Assembly (NCBI GenBank): GCA_019915135.1
Contig: JAHLMK010000021.1
Coordinates: forward strand, 496,001-560,000
Length of the DNA stretch: 64,000 bases
Reading direction: 5' to 3'
Origin: Strobilurus pachycystidiatus
Taxonomy: Eukaryota; Basidiomycota; Agaricomycetes; Agaricales; Physalacriaceae
In this document: piece by piece, positions 34,919 through 45,567 of the stretch
Position numbering within the stretch: the first letter of the stretch is position 1
How the letters are laid out: the number at the start of each line of letters is the position of its first letter
Notes under the pieces: generated by a model
Told to the model about the DNA's origin: nothing
The model's input: the letters and a program-made list of their open reading frames with translations, nothing else
Database searches by the model: none
Made by a program: the position numbers and the translations under genes

Positions 34919-36208
34919 TCACTGACAAGCCTTCACTTGTCTGATTCTCTCTCCAATCCGATACACATCCCGATTCTCTCCAACGCGTTGCTTGACAACC
35001 GCAGAAACCCGTTGAGTTGTAAGGCTGTTCCCGTGGTAGCACAGAAGCTCAAGCTTTCTCAAGTGTGGAAGAAATTCCGGATCAGATGTGAAGCGGTTCA
35101 AGAGCGTCTGCGATACTGGGTAGTACGCCTGGATAATGGCGCAGTGAGGGTCATGTATGATCAACTCGCGCAGATCCGGTAGGCCCTCGAGGAGGCGGAT
35201 CACGTCCCTCGCACGCATGGGGAGTCCATCTAGATGGAGGTGCTCGACGCGTCGTTCCGAGCGTTGGGCGAGGCCAATGATAGCCTCGGCTGACTCGAAC
35301 GGGAGCGTCATCACAGGAAGACCTATCCATGAGACACGCATCTTTTCGAGCGAAGTGAGGGTCAATCTCTCGAACAAGCTGGTGAAAAAGTCTCGAGAGC
35401 TCGAAACCAGGCCAATTGTGAGTGCGGAGATACGACTGTGAACAACATGCGGGCTGTCCCTGAAATCGAGTTTGGAAGGGCGTTCTCGGTTGGGAGTGAC
35501 GATGAGCTCTCGTGCGTGTGGGAGACCAGAGAGGGTGTTATAGAGGTGACGCGTTGGATAGTCGATAATGTTCATGCGGTTGCCGCTGGTTTCTACGACG
35601 TCTTCCATGATGACGCAAGGCGCTGTGGAGAGGAAAGGATATGCACTCGTGCGATGGGGGAGACCGGACACGCCGAAGTATATAGTGTCGAAGAGGGGCA
35701 AAGCAGGGAAGGCAAGGATCCGGCTCTTTGGGTGGTTGGGGTTGAAATATGAACGCTCCAGTTTGATCTCGCGAAGCTGTGTCATACTGGAAGGATCCTG
35801 TTCATGAAGGATCATCTCGATAGACACGCCTTCCAGGTCGAGCACACTCCATCGATGTATCTGTTTTTGCAGGGCGTGTATGATCGCTAGTTGGTTCGCG
35901 AGATGTGGGGAGGAGGATTCCAGGTAGTCGTTACGGCCAAAAATCGACAAGCTCAGCGGGACCTGGCTGCCAGAATGCGTGAGCTGAAAATTCAGCACGC
36001 GAAGTCTCTTTCGAAAGACCTCCGCGGTGACATAGCTGCCATTCTGGAAGGCGGAGATATCAACGGCAATGGTCGACCAGCAATGTGGATTGCTCAGTGC
36101 CACTGCGCGCCAGCGGGTGGAGACCTGGACGATGCTGAAGATGGTCGGCCCGTCATGGTAGGAGAAAACCTCGCTCAATATCTCGTTTGGCAAGCAGTCG
36201 ATTGCCAT
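34919..36208 (-). CDS. F-box protein with LRR-like C-terminal region
   Basis: Single-exon gene of about 430 residues. The start MAIDCLPNEILSEVFSYHD at 36208 places a textbook F-box at the N-terminus, continuing FSIVQVSTRWRAVALSNPHCWSTIAV, the form common in Agaricomycetes. An upstream in-frame ATG at 36238 adds ten hydrophobic residues and is less likely. The rest is a degenerate leucine-rich array (RELIVTPNRERPSKLDF, ISALTIGLVSSSRDFF, LEKMRVSWIGLPVM, VEHLHLDGLPM, LRELIIHDPHCAI, LRKLELLCYHG). Predicted role: substrate receptor of an SCF ubiquitin ligase, with the LRR part binding the target. It converges on the F-box-like gene ending at 34785, leaving 133 bases. The two are not close copies of each other. 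Confidence 0.85.
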   Translation of the reverse strand: MAIDCLPNEILSEVFSYHDGPTIFSIVQVSTRWRAVALSNPHCWSTIAVDISAFQNGSYVTAEVFRKRLRVLNFQLTHSGSQVPLSLSIFGRNDYLESSSPHLANQLAIIHALQKQIHRWSVLDLEGVSIEMILHEQDPSSMTQLREIKLERSYFNPNHPKSRILAFPALPLFDTIYFGVSGLPHRTSAYPFLSTAPCVIMEDVVETSGNRMNIIDYPTRHLYNTLSGLPHARELIVTPNRERPSKLDFRDSPHVVHSRISALTIGLVSSSRDFFTSLFERLTLTSLEKMRVSWIGLPVMTLPFESAEAIIGLAQRSERRVEHLHLDGLPMRARDVIRLLEGLPDLRELIIHDPHCAIIQAYYPVSQTLLNRFTSDPEFLPHLRKLELLCYHGNSLTTQRVSAVVKQRVGENRDVYRIGERIRQVKACQ

Positions 36209-36978
36209 CGCGTAATCTAAGAGAATAACAGTCAACATTGGCTCTCCTGATAATGTTAGATATTTTCGTTACCTGGAGAGACGCGAGCCGCCCTGTGGGT
36301 AGTGGAGTTGGTAGTGAGATGGGGTCGTCCTGTATCGCGCCGTTCGGATTTCAGAGTTGGGTTATCTGGAATTTGAGATGATCATCGAGTCATGGTGTGG
36401 CGACAGATTGAAAACACAGGATGAGTGCAGCATTCGAGGAAGTGGCCTAGTGGCAAGTTCCGATTCGGATTCGAACTCCGAAACACGGGATCGGGCCTGA
36501 TCGGGCCGATACATCTCCAAGATAAACCTGGTCCAACACTCGTCACAAACGGCCTACGGGCACTATGAATCTATCCTGTGCAAACTGACGTCGCTGGATT
36601 CCTCTCAATACTCGTTTCAGAAAGCGCTCCGGGGCCGGAAGTACCACACGCCCGGCATTTAAGCTTCTCGGGAGATGCACGAAACTATCAGTCCAAAATG
36701 ATGTATCACGATGCCAGTCTCCCACTGCTCATTGCTACCCACACATTCAGAAGGGCTCACACGACTCACCGCGTACAATCACCAGGCCCACTTCATCAGT
36801 ATCAATTCTTTCCGAAGCAATACTGATGGGAAGACGAGATCGTAGGTAGTAAGGTAGGTTTCTCTTCTCATCAATTCATCAACGCTGAGTATTGATCTCA
36901 CGCTGTCAGGTGCAGGACCATTTGAAGACCTTTTAACTAGTCCATCGTACGGCTGGTACCCCGCAATTTCTCCCGGCA
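36209..36978. other. Intergenic region upstream of DUF6534 copy A
   Basis: Promoter region of two divergent genes. Around 36447-36490 it contains a tRNA-like A-box sequence and a perfect T-arm-like hairpin, but no full tRNA (see rejected items), and a short direct repeat GATCGGGCC at 36489-36509. Nothing coding is recognised. Confidence 0.4.
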
Positions 36979-38811
36979 ATGGATCCGACCAACTCAGCCA
37001 GTGGGCCACCACCCACACCATTCGCTGTGCTCCTCGTTGGATTTATGGTTTCCAGTGTCCACTCCGTATGTGCACTCGGGAACTATAATATTATCTCACT
37101 GACAGATTTGGTTGAAGCATCTATGGTATCGTTTGCTACCAGGCGTGGCAGTATTACTCTCGCTTCGGACGAAGCGATTTGCTGGCCTTGAGACTCATCG
37201 TAAGTCAAACTCCTTCGTACTGCAATTTGCTCGACACGAGTCGCGAAATAGGCCACCGTTATTCTGTAAATTTTGCATATGCCATTCATGTATCACAACA
37301 CACTGACGCCGAGGGCTCAGTCTGCTGGACACCTTGACTCAAATCTTCAATTGTCATTCGCTCTATTACTACCTGATCATCAAGCAAGCGGATATTCGCT
37401 CCTTGTCGCATATTGTCTGGTGAACATTGTCCCTTGTCCTTTCCATGCCATTCTACTGACGTTTCATTCCAGGAGCCTGGTCGTGCGTGAAACCTTCTGC
37501 ATCATGTGCTGATACTCACTGTGGCGTTCAGGCTCCTGCACTCACAACTGTCAGTTGCGTTCAATGTGTCCGTAGATTGCAGCATTGATTTCTTTGCGAG
37601 CAGGGGTTAGAGGGAACGATCGTGCAGCTGTAAGACATCCACTTGTGCCAGTCAACGCCACGTTGTGTTGAACCGAAGTCTAGCTTCTTCGGATACAAGG
37701 TCTATATTTGTGGGTCATCCTGCTTTATTCGTGGCCTATCCCTGACGTTGTCATCAGTGAGCGGAAAGAACAAACTGCTCTTCGGCATAATTGTATGTTG
37801 AATTACTCTCTGTATGTGGCCGACCTGACTTCTTGATAGGCCTCTTTGGCAATCACGTCTCTTGGTATGCTCGCCGTGTATTCAGAGCCCTAGTGACTGA
37901 CATAACTCACAGTTGTAGCTTGGTGTACGTCCACAAACACTTGCACAATATCCTTCTTGATGCGTAGCAAATAGTTGATGCAATACGAGCATTCGTGGAT
38001 CCCGATGGTCCAGGTGGACCACCTCAAGTCGAGGTGACTGAGCATATTGCCATCTTCACTACCTCCCCACTGATCTTCCACTATCCAGGCGGTCATGAAT
38101 CCCTTGTCATTCGCCCTGTTCACTGGGATAGATCTGATTATCACGTTTTCCTTGTGTTTTCTTCTCTTTCGCAGCAAGTCATGGTCCAAGTCGAGGACCA
38201 CCACCGACAATATGTTGAATCGCCTCATCCTGCTGACGGTCAATAACGGCTTCCTCGTCAGGTGAGTAGCTTCTTGTCTAAGATAATCTATCCGTCGTTC
38301 AGAAGATGCTTGATCTTCCCAATGTGGGCGGCTCCAATATGCGTCTGGTTGTCGTCTTCTCGAAGAACGCTAAGGTCTTGTCAGCGCGACAGCCGTCGCG
38401 GTGCTGGTCACGCACTTCGTCACCAAGCCTCCGGTAGCGTTGACCTTGACGTTTTTGAACGGCAAAGGTTCGAGCATTCAGATTACTTATCTCTAAGCGG
38501 TAGCCCTCACCTCAGTCATTAGCCTATACGAACATGCTACTTTCCAGGTGCGTTCCGTACTTCGGAAGTTCTGTAATAAATATAAATTTGATGTTTGGTA
38601 CCTTAGTCTGAACTCGAGACATGCCTCGAGAGAGATTCTCGAAAGAGAGAACCAGCGTCCCACGATCTCTACGTTCAAGGTCACATCGGCAGTTCAGCCA
38701 GAGGGTTTGAGTTGCTCTGACTTGGAAATGTTTCCCCCAGCTTCGGAAGGGTTCGTGAAGGGGAGATCGCCTGGTGATGATATGGGTAGTCGAGTCTCGA
38801 CTTGGATGTGA
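36979..38811 (+). CDS. DUF6534-type seven-helix membrane protein, copy A
   Basis: Family of basidiomycete integral membrane proteins with a C-terminal DUF6534 domain; function unknown. The ATG at 36979 opens MDPTNSASGPPPTPFAVLLVGFMVSS. Spliced segments in order: IYGIVCYQAWQYYSRFGRSD, ATVILLLDTLTQIFNCHSLYY, KVYIVSGKNKLLFGII, ASLAITSLG, AVMNPLSFALFTGIDLIITF, CFLLFRSKSW, then the DUF6534 core LNRLILLTVNNGFLVR, ATAVAVLVTHFVTKPPVAL, YTNMLLSRLNSRHASREIL, and a soluble Ser/Pro tail ending RVSTWM. This predicts seven hydrophobic helices and at least eight introns. It is the most diverged of three same-direction copies in this window and lacks the flanking duplicated sequence of B and C. Several short exons were placed by comparison with copies B and C, so junctions are approximate. 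Confidence 0.75.
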
Positions 38812-39032
38812 TATTTGCTTCCCTTTGTTGTCGTAGTATTTGCTGGTCTTAGTCGATTCGGGAGATAACTATCAACTCAAGATGTACATGTGTTGAGCGG
38901 AATTTTGTTGAACAGCACAAAAAGCTTTTACACAGCGTCCTATATTTACCGACACGACCAATGACCAGCAGCGGCTGCAGTCGGGTCAGGCAGGTCACCG
39001 TTGTCGGGCAGGTCCACATACGGCGAAACAAA

Positions 39033-39046
39033 TTCCATATATGGAA
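39033..39046. repeat. 14-bp perfect palindrome containing a CArG-type box
   Basis: TTCCATATATGGAA is a perfect palindrome and its core CCATATATGG matches the CArG consensus bound by MADS-box factors of the Mcm1/SRF class. The matching site in unit C (42092-42105) carries one change (CCATATATAG). It lies about 790 bases upstream of copy B, so any regulatory role is speculative. Confidence 0.45.
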
Positions 39047-39753
39047 TCCCGATGAATCAGACCCGATCAGTTTGAGTCTCGAAGTCAGCTATGTTCCTGT
39101 CCACGAGGACGTGAAAACTCCTGGCGCAAGATTGCCGTTGGGACGCGTTGAGTCCGACAACGAGCACCATTTACAAATGTCTCACTCGGGAACTCGGGAG
39201 GAGGAGGACCACGAAGGCCACTGCCGCCAAATTCGCAGGCTGTCCATTATTCGACGGAAATGACCGGACAACCTTTTTCATTCGTGCTCATCGCATCGTC
39301 TACACGCCATACCTAGCCCGCCAACCAGTACTAGCAAGGGCACGATTTCTGATAGACTCCAGGACCCGCGGAGGACTCGGCGACGAGGGCAAAACTCGAA
39401 AGGAGGTCTACAGCAGGTCTACAGCCGATGCCGTGGCACACCATGTCATTGATTCCCCTTAGACTCTTCAGTGGCCTTCCGTTGCCGCATGGACTTGCGG
39501 ACTTTGCACAGTTACCAAAACATAGCCCAGTTGCGCCAGATCAACTGATTCCAATCGCGTAAAAGAATGATACATCACAAACTCTTTGCGGGCGCCCCTC
39601 TGGCTCACCATCCGCTGAGGCGACATCAATTGATGCTTTCTCAGTTTCTGTCACCAGACTGACACTTTCCATTCATACTGAGACCAACGTGCATGCGTAC
39701 ATGGCGTACCCGCATAGTATCCGCATCACCCAGTAATTCTGTTGAAGCCAGGG

Positions 39754-39761
39754 TATATATA
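39754..39761 (+). promoter_or_regulatory. TATA box of DUF6534 copy B
   Basis: TATATATA about 70 bases upstream of the ATG at 39829. A TATA at the same relative place is kept in copy C (43670-43676), which supports a real core promoter. Confidence 0.6.
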
Positions 39762-39828
39762 CTGGTCTCAGGCTGTCAATTGAGAGCATTGCTTTGAAAT
39801 GTACTTCTGCCACCGCACGGCTGGAACC

Positions 39829-41650
39829 ATGACCATTCTTTCTCTTCTTTCTCCTGGAGCGATAACTGCTGCTGGACAGCCTGGACCGCCGCCTGGACCG
39901 CCGCATGCAGCCTTCGGTGCCCTCCTCGTCGGGTTCATGATTTCTACTCCGTATGTCCATCCATCGCGCAATGTTATGCCAGATAACGACAACGATGGCT
40001 CAGCCTTTACGGTGTTGTCGGCTACCAGATGTGGCAGTATTACTCTCGTTTTGGCCGGGATGACTCGCTTGGGCTCAAACTCATTGTAAGTCCCTTTCCG
40101 CCGTTTACTGATGTCGTCCTCGACTCAAGCTGTGGAACAGGTCGCTACCGTTTTGTGAGTGGTGACGACTTGGCAAGTGCGCTCTCGGAGACTGAGATGG
40201 GACGCTCAGTATTCTCGATACCGCAACACAAGTCTTCAATTCGCACTCACTCTACTATTACCTCATCATCAAACAAGCGGATGTACGGTCTTTATCTACA
40301 ATCGTCTGGTAAGTCCGTCACGCTTGTACAAAGCAATCTTAGTAACAAGACTCCAGGAGCTTGGTCGTACGTCCTTCATCCATGAGCGCATCACTATGTA
40401 CTCAGAGCTTCCCCGTTGTGAATATACAGGCACCAGCAATGAGCACTGTCAGTCAATCATATACCCAAAAGCCAGCCCCACTGACCTGACATCGCCTGTC
40501 AAAGGGCTTGGAATCGACAATCGTTCAGTTGTGAGCCGACCATTCTCAGATTCATTCTGTGCTAAGTCGTGGGTTCAGCTTCTTTGCTTACAAGGTGTAC
40601 ATCAGTGGGTAGCAAAGTTTGTGATTGCGTTTCTATCTCATGAATCCGAACTAGTGAGCGGAAGGAACAAGTTCCTGTTTGCATTGATTGTACGTCTCAC
40701 AATCTCTGGTGATTCTGCACATTCATGAACGGAGTCTTTTCTCAGGCGACCCTATCGATTGCGTCCCTAGGTATGTTCGGTCTCTGTCCGCTCTAATATA
40801 GCACTAATACTGTAACGACAGTCGTGGCCTGGTGTACGTTCATGCCCCCTCATCTTCATGACACCCACTGACGCGAAGCTAGTCGATGCCATACAAGGCT
40901 TCCGGTTTCCTTCAGCCCAACACGGTACCACCGGCGTCAATGTACATCATTCTGAACAATAAACACTTCCGATAGCTACTTACTTGCTTTCGTCAGGCGG
41001 CCTTGATCCACGCTTCATTTGCCCTCTTCGCCGGAATTGACATGCTCATCACGTTCTCGCTGTGCTTCTTCTTGTTCCGTTCGAAGAAGAGGTTTACGGT
41101 GGATCCCAGGACCAGCAACATTGTGCATCGCACGATCTTGCTGACGGTAAATAATGGTTTCTTCGTGAGGTCAGTTTCCGGACAATTTGTTCCAATTCGT
41201 TGAAAAGCTCAACACTGATGACAGCGCGACTGCGATTGCTGTGCTGATTACAAGCCTGGTGTGCCAGGTCCCGACGGTGTCGTTGACTTTGACCTTCTTG
41301 AACGGCAAAGGTTTGTGGAGTCTGACCTTGGTCTGAATGCTTGTATCTCACCGCGATTGGTAGCATATACGAACATGCTGCTTTCCAGGTGTGTACATAG
41401 TATCTCCAAGCGACGGAATTTCTGATGCAAGTGTTGATTTAGTTTAAACTCCAGACACGCTGCTCGGAAAGAGATCCTCAAGGTCGGACATACCAACATC
41501 TCGACGTTCAGAGTCACCTCTGTAGTCATGGGCTCAAGTCGCGCAGAGTCCGACGGTGACTTTGTGGATGTAGATGTATCGCCCTCAGCATCGCGGGATT
41601 ACAACCCGAAGAAAAGCGCAACCAGTGATTATCTGGGCATGGCAGTATAG
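39829..41650 (+). CDS. DUF6534-type seven-helix membrane protein, copy B
   Basis: Close paralogue of copy C. Start MTILSLLSPGAITAAGQPG at 39829; an ATG 30 bases upstream is not kept in copy C. Spliced order: PHAAFGALLVGFMISTP, LYGVVGYQMWQYYSRFGRDD, VATVFILDTATQVFNSHSLY, YLIIKQADVRSL, FFAYKVYI, SGRNKFLFALI, ATLSIASL, LVDAIQGFRFPSA, AALIHASFALFAGIDMLITF, SLCFFLFRSKKR, then the DUF6534 core HRTILLTVNNGFFVR, ATAIAVLITSLVCQVPTVSL, YTNMLLSSLNSRHAARKEIL, and a cytosolic tail ending SATSDYLGMAV at 41650. Ten or more exons, some very short; several donor choices (for example GTGGGT after KVYI) were chosen by frame. No stop breaks the model, so the gene looks intact. Function unknown. Confidence 0.75.
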
Positions 41651-41739
41651 ATATGTGGTTACTGGACGGATTGGGAAGCATGTAAACCTACTCAAGCTAA
41701 GCAGTATGAATTGAACCCTTTGACTCGACGCATAACAAT

Positions 41740-42036
41740 TAAAAAATATTGTCAATCGTTTGGTTGATTGCACTGAGCACATGCCACAGCGTCGTTCCAT
41801 CAAAATTAGACGCGCCATGCGACTCTCGGAAAGCACAACCACTCTGCATTGCATCAGTCAGTGACTCGCCGTGATGATGCATAATCAGTGCATATACCAT
41901 GACCTTTTTAGGCTTGTCACTCTGCTGCTTGTACATCCGGACGTTGTTTGACCACTCTTCATCAAGCTGACTGCCCATCCGCGCTGACATACGCTGGAGG
42001 GCAGTGATTTGAGAGCCGCCTTGCGCCACAACTCGA
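41740..42036 (-). pseudogene. Fragment of CaMK-type kinase gene, 3' tail only
   Basis: The minus strand matches the last coding part of the kinase gene at 45796-47279: MSARMGSQLDEEWSNNVRM here against LSARMGSQLDAEARDLSNNVRM there, preceded by LWRKAAL in both and followed by the shared MHHHGESL/THHHSESL. One base is missing relative to the kinase just after LWRKAAL, so the upstream part is in a different frame. The catalytic domain is absent. It came along when the DUF6534 gene and its 3' neighbour were duplicated. The open frame 42155-41739 is a by-product and probably does not make a protein. Confidence 0.8.
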
Positions 42037-42110
42037 GTGTACGCTCGGTGTACGCTGTCGGGAGTCGGGACGTCATATATGGCGAAACAAATTCCATATA
42101 TAGAATCCCG

Positions 42111-43022
42111 TAGGCTCGGGTCCATCCGCTTCTTCCACGTGGCTGCGCTATTCACGTTTGCGAAGCGGCTGGTAGGAACGGACCGTCACATGGCAGGGTC
42201 ACGAATTTGTGACAAATGACTTGTCATTTTCGTCCATGGACCCCGCCAAAATTCGCTCTCCTGCTTCGTCCCGTCTCCTCTATGCCTCGCAACCCTCTGG
42301 ACTACCTCTTTGATGAATGAATCAGCTTCACCTCTGTCTGGGACACCTTGACACCGTCGTCACCTCATCTTTCTCCGTGTCTGCATATCTGGGTCCGGTC
42401 CACTGGTATACCTCTGCTTCTGCTTCGGCAGACGCGAAACCCCTCGAAACTGCATTGAATATCATATAGCATAGTTAAATTATGCATCCGCTACTCTCAG
42501 GATCTCAATTCCCTGTGGCTCTCTACAGCTGTCTTGCTATCCACTTTTTTGGTTCTGTCTGCAGCGCTGGCCTCCCGTTTGCACTCGTGAGTAAGGGTGT
42601 CTCAATTTTGTGATGCTCTAATATGATTTTTTGAATTTCCACGGTGAACTTTCTCTCTTCAATTTCCCGTGTCCGGGATTCTCAGATATCGCAATTGTGG
42701 GTTTAATTTATTGTCGTTTTCCTATTCCTTTTGTTTTCTGAATCAAAATAATGTTATCAATGGACTGTGTGATTGAGAAGTGGCTGGCTACAGCGAGGAA
42801 TGAATGAGAACAAATTTTGTAACCGAGGAAGCGAAATTTCGGTAAGTCTTTTGTCACAACCCGGGGCCCCTCCCAAAAAGGCGCGGATTCTACCAGTCGG
42901 TATATGAACTCACTTTTCCCCTTGCACAAATCAGAACCAAATAAAGAACAAATAAGAACCAAACATGACCTCGTGCGTAAGGATCAATGTGAGGTCATCA
43001 TACCGACTGGTTTACGAGTCTA
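42111..43022. mobile_element. 912-bp insertion with 9-bp target repeat and short inverted ends
   Basis: The block is bordered by AGAATCCCG at 42102-42110 and again at 43023-43031. Its ends are TAGGCTCG and CGAGTCTA, an 8-bp inverted pair with one mismatch. The paralogous site in unit B (39022-39060) reads straight through from the palindrome to the leader with one copy of GGAATCCCG, i.e. an empty site. There is no transposase frame inside, so it is non-autonomous. The 9-bp target repeat suits Mutator-like elements, but the inverted ends are too short to assign a superfamily. A nested hairpin occupies its right end. Confidence 0.65.
42892..43011. repeat. Nested inverted repeats at right end of the insertion
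   Basis: Outer arms ACCAGTCGGTAT (42892-42903) and ATACCGACTGGT (43000-43011) are a perfect 12-bp inverted pair. Inner arms ATGACCTC (42965-42972) and GAGGTCAT (42991-42998) are a perfect 8-bp pair adjoining the right outer arm. Together they can form a branched hairpin in single-stranded DNA or RNA. They may be a terminal structure of the element or a small element of their own. Confidence 0.75.
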
Positions 43023-43669
43023 AGAATCCCGATTGATTTTGCATCACTCCGAGTCAGCTTTGTTCCTGTCCACGAGGACTGGAAAAGTTTGACGGACGAC
43101 TGCCGTTGAGACGCGTTCAGTCTTAGTTCAGTCTGACGACCAGCACCATTGACCACTGTTTCACTCGGGAGGAGAGGACCACGAAGGCCACTGTCGCTGA
43201 ATTCGCCATCGCAAGGTAAATGATCACTACGTATAGGAGGACAGCGTTCTCCAGTCGTATTAAATTCTGGCATCGTCCACACGTCGCCATCCCTAACACC
43301 TGAATAAGTACTAGCAGCAGGATTTGATAGACTCCAGGACCCGCGGAAGACTAGGGACGAGGGCTAAAGTGAGTCTACCCTTGGTCTACCCATCCGATGC
43401 TCTTGCATCTCATGACAATGATCCCAGCCAGACTTGGCCTTCCGCTGCTGCGTAGACTTGGCGGACTTCAAGAGCCGATTGCAACTGCAGTCGCTCCAGG
43501 AATGATTCATAACAGACTCCTCTTCGCGAGCGCTCCTCCGACTCACCATCCGCTGAGACGACATCACTTGGACATCGATGTTTTCTCAGGCTCTGTCACC
43601 CGACTGTCGCTTCTCGTTAGAGACGAACGCGGGTATCCCATCAAAGTGGTTGCGTTGAAGCCAGGGTAG

Positions 43670-43676
43670 TATATAT
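43670..43676 (+). promoter_or_regulatory. TATA box of DUF6534 copy C
   Basis: TATATAT about 65 bases upstream of the ATG at 43740, in a block shared with copy B (TTGAAGCCAGGGTA precedes it in both). Confidence 0.6.
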
Positions 43677-43739
43677 GATAGGCTTTCAATTCAGAAGATT
43701 GCTTTGAATCCCTGCTTGCACTACCGCACGGCTGGGACC

Positions 43740-45567
43740 ATGCGCAATCTCTCTCTTGGGGCGATAGATTTTAAGCCTCCTACTGTGCAGCCTGGACCGC
43801 CGCATGCAGCCTTCGGTGTCCTCCTCATTGGGTTCATGGTCTCTACTCCGTATGCACACCCATCGCGCGATGTTATGCTAGATAACGAGCTGAACGACGT
43901 CCCCAGCCTTTACGGTATTGTCAGCTACCAGGCGTGGCAGTATTACTCTCGTTTCGGCCGAGCGGACTCGCTGGAGCTCAAACTTACTGTAAGTCCCACA
44001 CCGCCGCTCTGCAAAGTCCTCGCCTCATGTTGTGGAATAGGTGGCTACCGTTTTGTGAGTGGAGACGACTTGAAGAGTGTGCTCGAAGCTGAAGTAGAAT
44101 ATTCAGCATGCTTGATACTACAACACAAGTCTTCAATTCGCATTCGCTCTACTACTACCTCATCATCAAACAAGCGGATGTTCGGTCTCTATCTACAATC
44201 ATCTGGTGAGCTCGTCATCTTCACACGAGGCTATCCCCGTAACAGAAGATTCCAGGAGCTTTGTCGTATGTCATTCGTCTACCAGCACATCATACCATGC
44301 ACTCAGAACTGGCCCCTTTGTGAGAACAGGCTCCAGCAATGAGCACTGTCAGTCACTCATGTGCTCCGGAAAACTTTTGCCACTGACCTGACATCGCCGA
44401 AAAGGGCTTAGAGTCGACCATCGTTCAGCTGTGAGCCAACCGTTTCCAAGTCTCATCCTGTGCTAATTTGTGGGTTTAGCTTCTTTGCCTACAAGGTGTA
44501 CATCAGTGGGTAGCAACGTCCGGGTTTGCGTTTCTATCTCATGAACTCGAACCAGTGAGCGGGAAGAACAAATTCCTCTTCGGTTTAATCGTACGTCCCA
44601 CACTTTTGAATGAGACTGCACCCATGAACCGAATCTTTTGCAGGCGACTCTATCGATTGCGTCCCTAGGTATGTTCGGTCTCTGCCCGCTCCAATATAGC
44701 ACTAACACTTAACAATAGTCGTGGCCTGGTGTACGTTCATGTCTCCTTTCAAGACGCTTAGTACTGACGCGAAGCTAGTCGACGCCATACATTCCTTCCG
44801 GTTCCCCTCAGTCAGGAACAAACCCACCGGCGTCAACGTACATCATTCCGAATGATAACCACCAGCGATAGCCGCTGATTTGTGTTCGTCAGGCGGCCAT
44901 GATCCACATTTCGTTTGCCCTCTTCGCCGGAATCGATCTGCTCATCACGTTCTGCCTATGTTTCTTCCTGCTCCGTGGGAAGACATGGTGCACGGTGGAC
45001 ACCAGGACCAGCAGCATCTTGAACCGCATGATCTTGCTGACAGTAAATAATGGTTTCCTCGTCAGGTCAGTCGAGTCTCTCGTCGATTGGTCCAATTCGT
45101 TAAAACGCTCAATACTGATGACAGCGCGACTGCGATCGCTGTGCTGATTACAGGCCTGGTGTGTCAAGTCCCGACGGTGTCGTTGACTTTGACCTTCTTG
45201 AACGGCAAAGGTTCGTGGAGCCAGAGATTCGCAGTATACATGCCTGTAGCTCACCGCGATTGGTAGCATATACGAACATGCTGATCTCTAGGTGTGTATA
45301 TATTACCTGCAGTCCGGGATAATTATGAGCGGAGACTGATGCAACTCATACTTTAGTTTAAACTCCAGACACGCTGCTCGGAGAGAGCTTTCCGAGGCCG
45401 ACAACGAACTTGCCAATATCTCGACGTTCAGGATCACCTCGGGAGTCTTAAGCGTGAGTCGCGTGGAGCCCGACGGCGACTATGTGGATGTAGATGTATC
45501 GCGTCCAGCATCGCGGGAGTGTAATCCGAAGAAAAGCACGCCTGGTGATCATCCGGCCGTTGTATAG
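43740..45567 (+). CDS. DUF6534-type seven-helix membrane protein, copy C
   Basis: Start MRNLSLGAIDFKPPTVQPG at 43740, then PHAAFGVLLIGFMVSTP, LYGIVSYQAWQYYSRFGRAD, LYYYLIIKQADV with a following tryptophan exon, SGKNKFLFGLI, ATLSIASL, LVDAIHSFRFPSV, AAMIHISFALFAGIDLLITF, CLCFFLLRGKTW, and the DUF6534 core LNRMILLTVNNGFLVR, ATAIAVLITGLVCQVPTVSL, YTNMLISSLNSRHAARREL, ending TPGDHPAVV at 45567. Exon layout follows copy B, and introns differ at many bases while exons are well kept, which suggests selection on the protein. It converges on the intact CaMK-type kinase, 228 bases apart. In the first TM segment and DUF6534 domain it resembles B more than A. Confidence 0.75.

Larger units (their letters stand above)
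38812..39828. other. Spacer between copies A and B; left part of duplicated unit B
   Basis: From about 39000 the sequence aligns with the leader of copy C (42054-42110 and 43031-43739): shared blocks include GTTCCTGTCCACGAGGAC and ACTCCAGGACCCGCGG. Open frames here are not conserved between the two units (frames shift), so this is taken as noncoding upstream sequence. Confidence 0.6.
39001..42055 (+). repeat. Direct repeat unit B (about 3.06 kb)
   Basis: First of two tandem units. It consists of about 830 bases of leader, DUF6534 copy B, and the last part of a CaMK-type kinase gene. The distance from GGCGAAACAA at 39023 to the same sequence at 42081 is close to 3,059 bases, which sets the unit length. 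The right end is the point where kinase similarity stops (about 42035) and the unit C leader begins (about 42050). Confidence 0.75.

Noticed and set aside
36441..36490. tRNA-like sequence: A-box TGGCCTAGTGG and a perfect T-arm hairpin TCGGA-TTCGAAC-TCCGA
   Set aside because: Only about 14 bases separate the two boxes, so there is no room for an anticodon arm, no acceptor stem pairs, and the invariant G53-C61 pair is A-T. It may be a tRNA relic but is not a gene.
39148..39462. Open frame 39148-39462 in the leader of unit B
   Set aside because: The matching sequence in unit C has indels that break the frame, so it is not under coding constraint.
41739..42155. 138-residue minus-strand frame as a real gene
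   Set aside because: It is the frameshifted tail of the kinase gene joined to unit C leader sequence; no catalytic part or start region of a kinase is present.
42111..43022. Solo LTR of a retrotransposon
   Set aside because: Ends are TAGG...TCTA, not TG...CA, and the flanking direct repeat is 9 bp, not the 4-6 bp of LTR elements.
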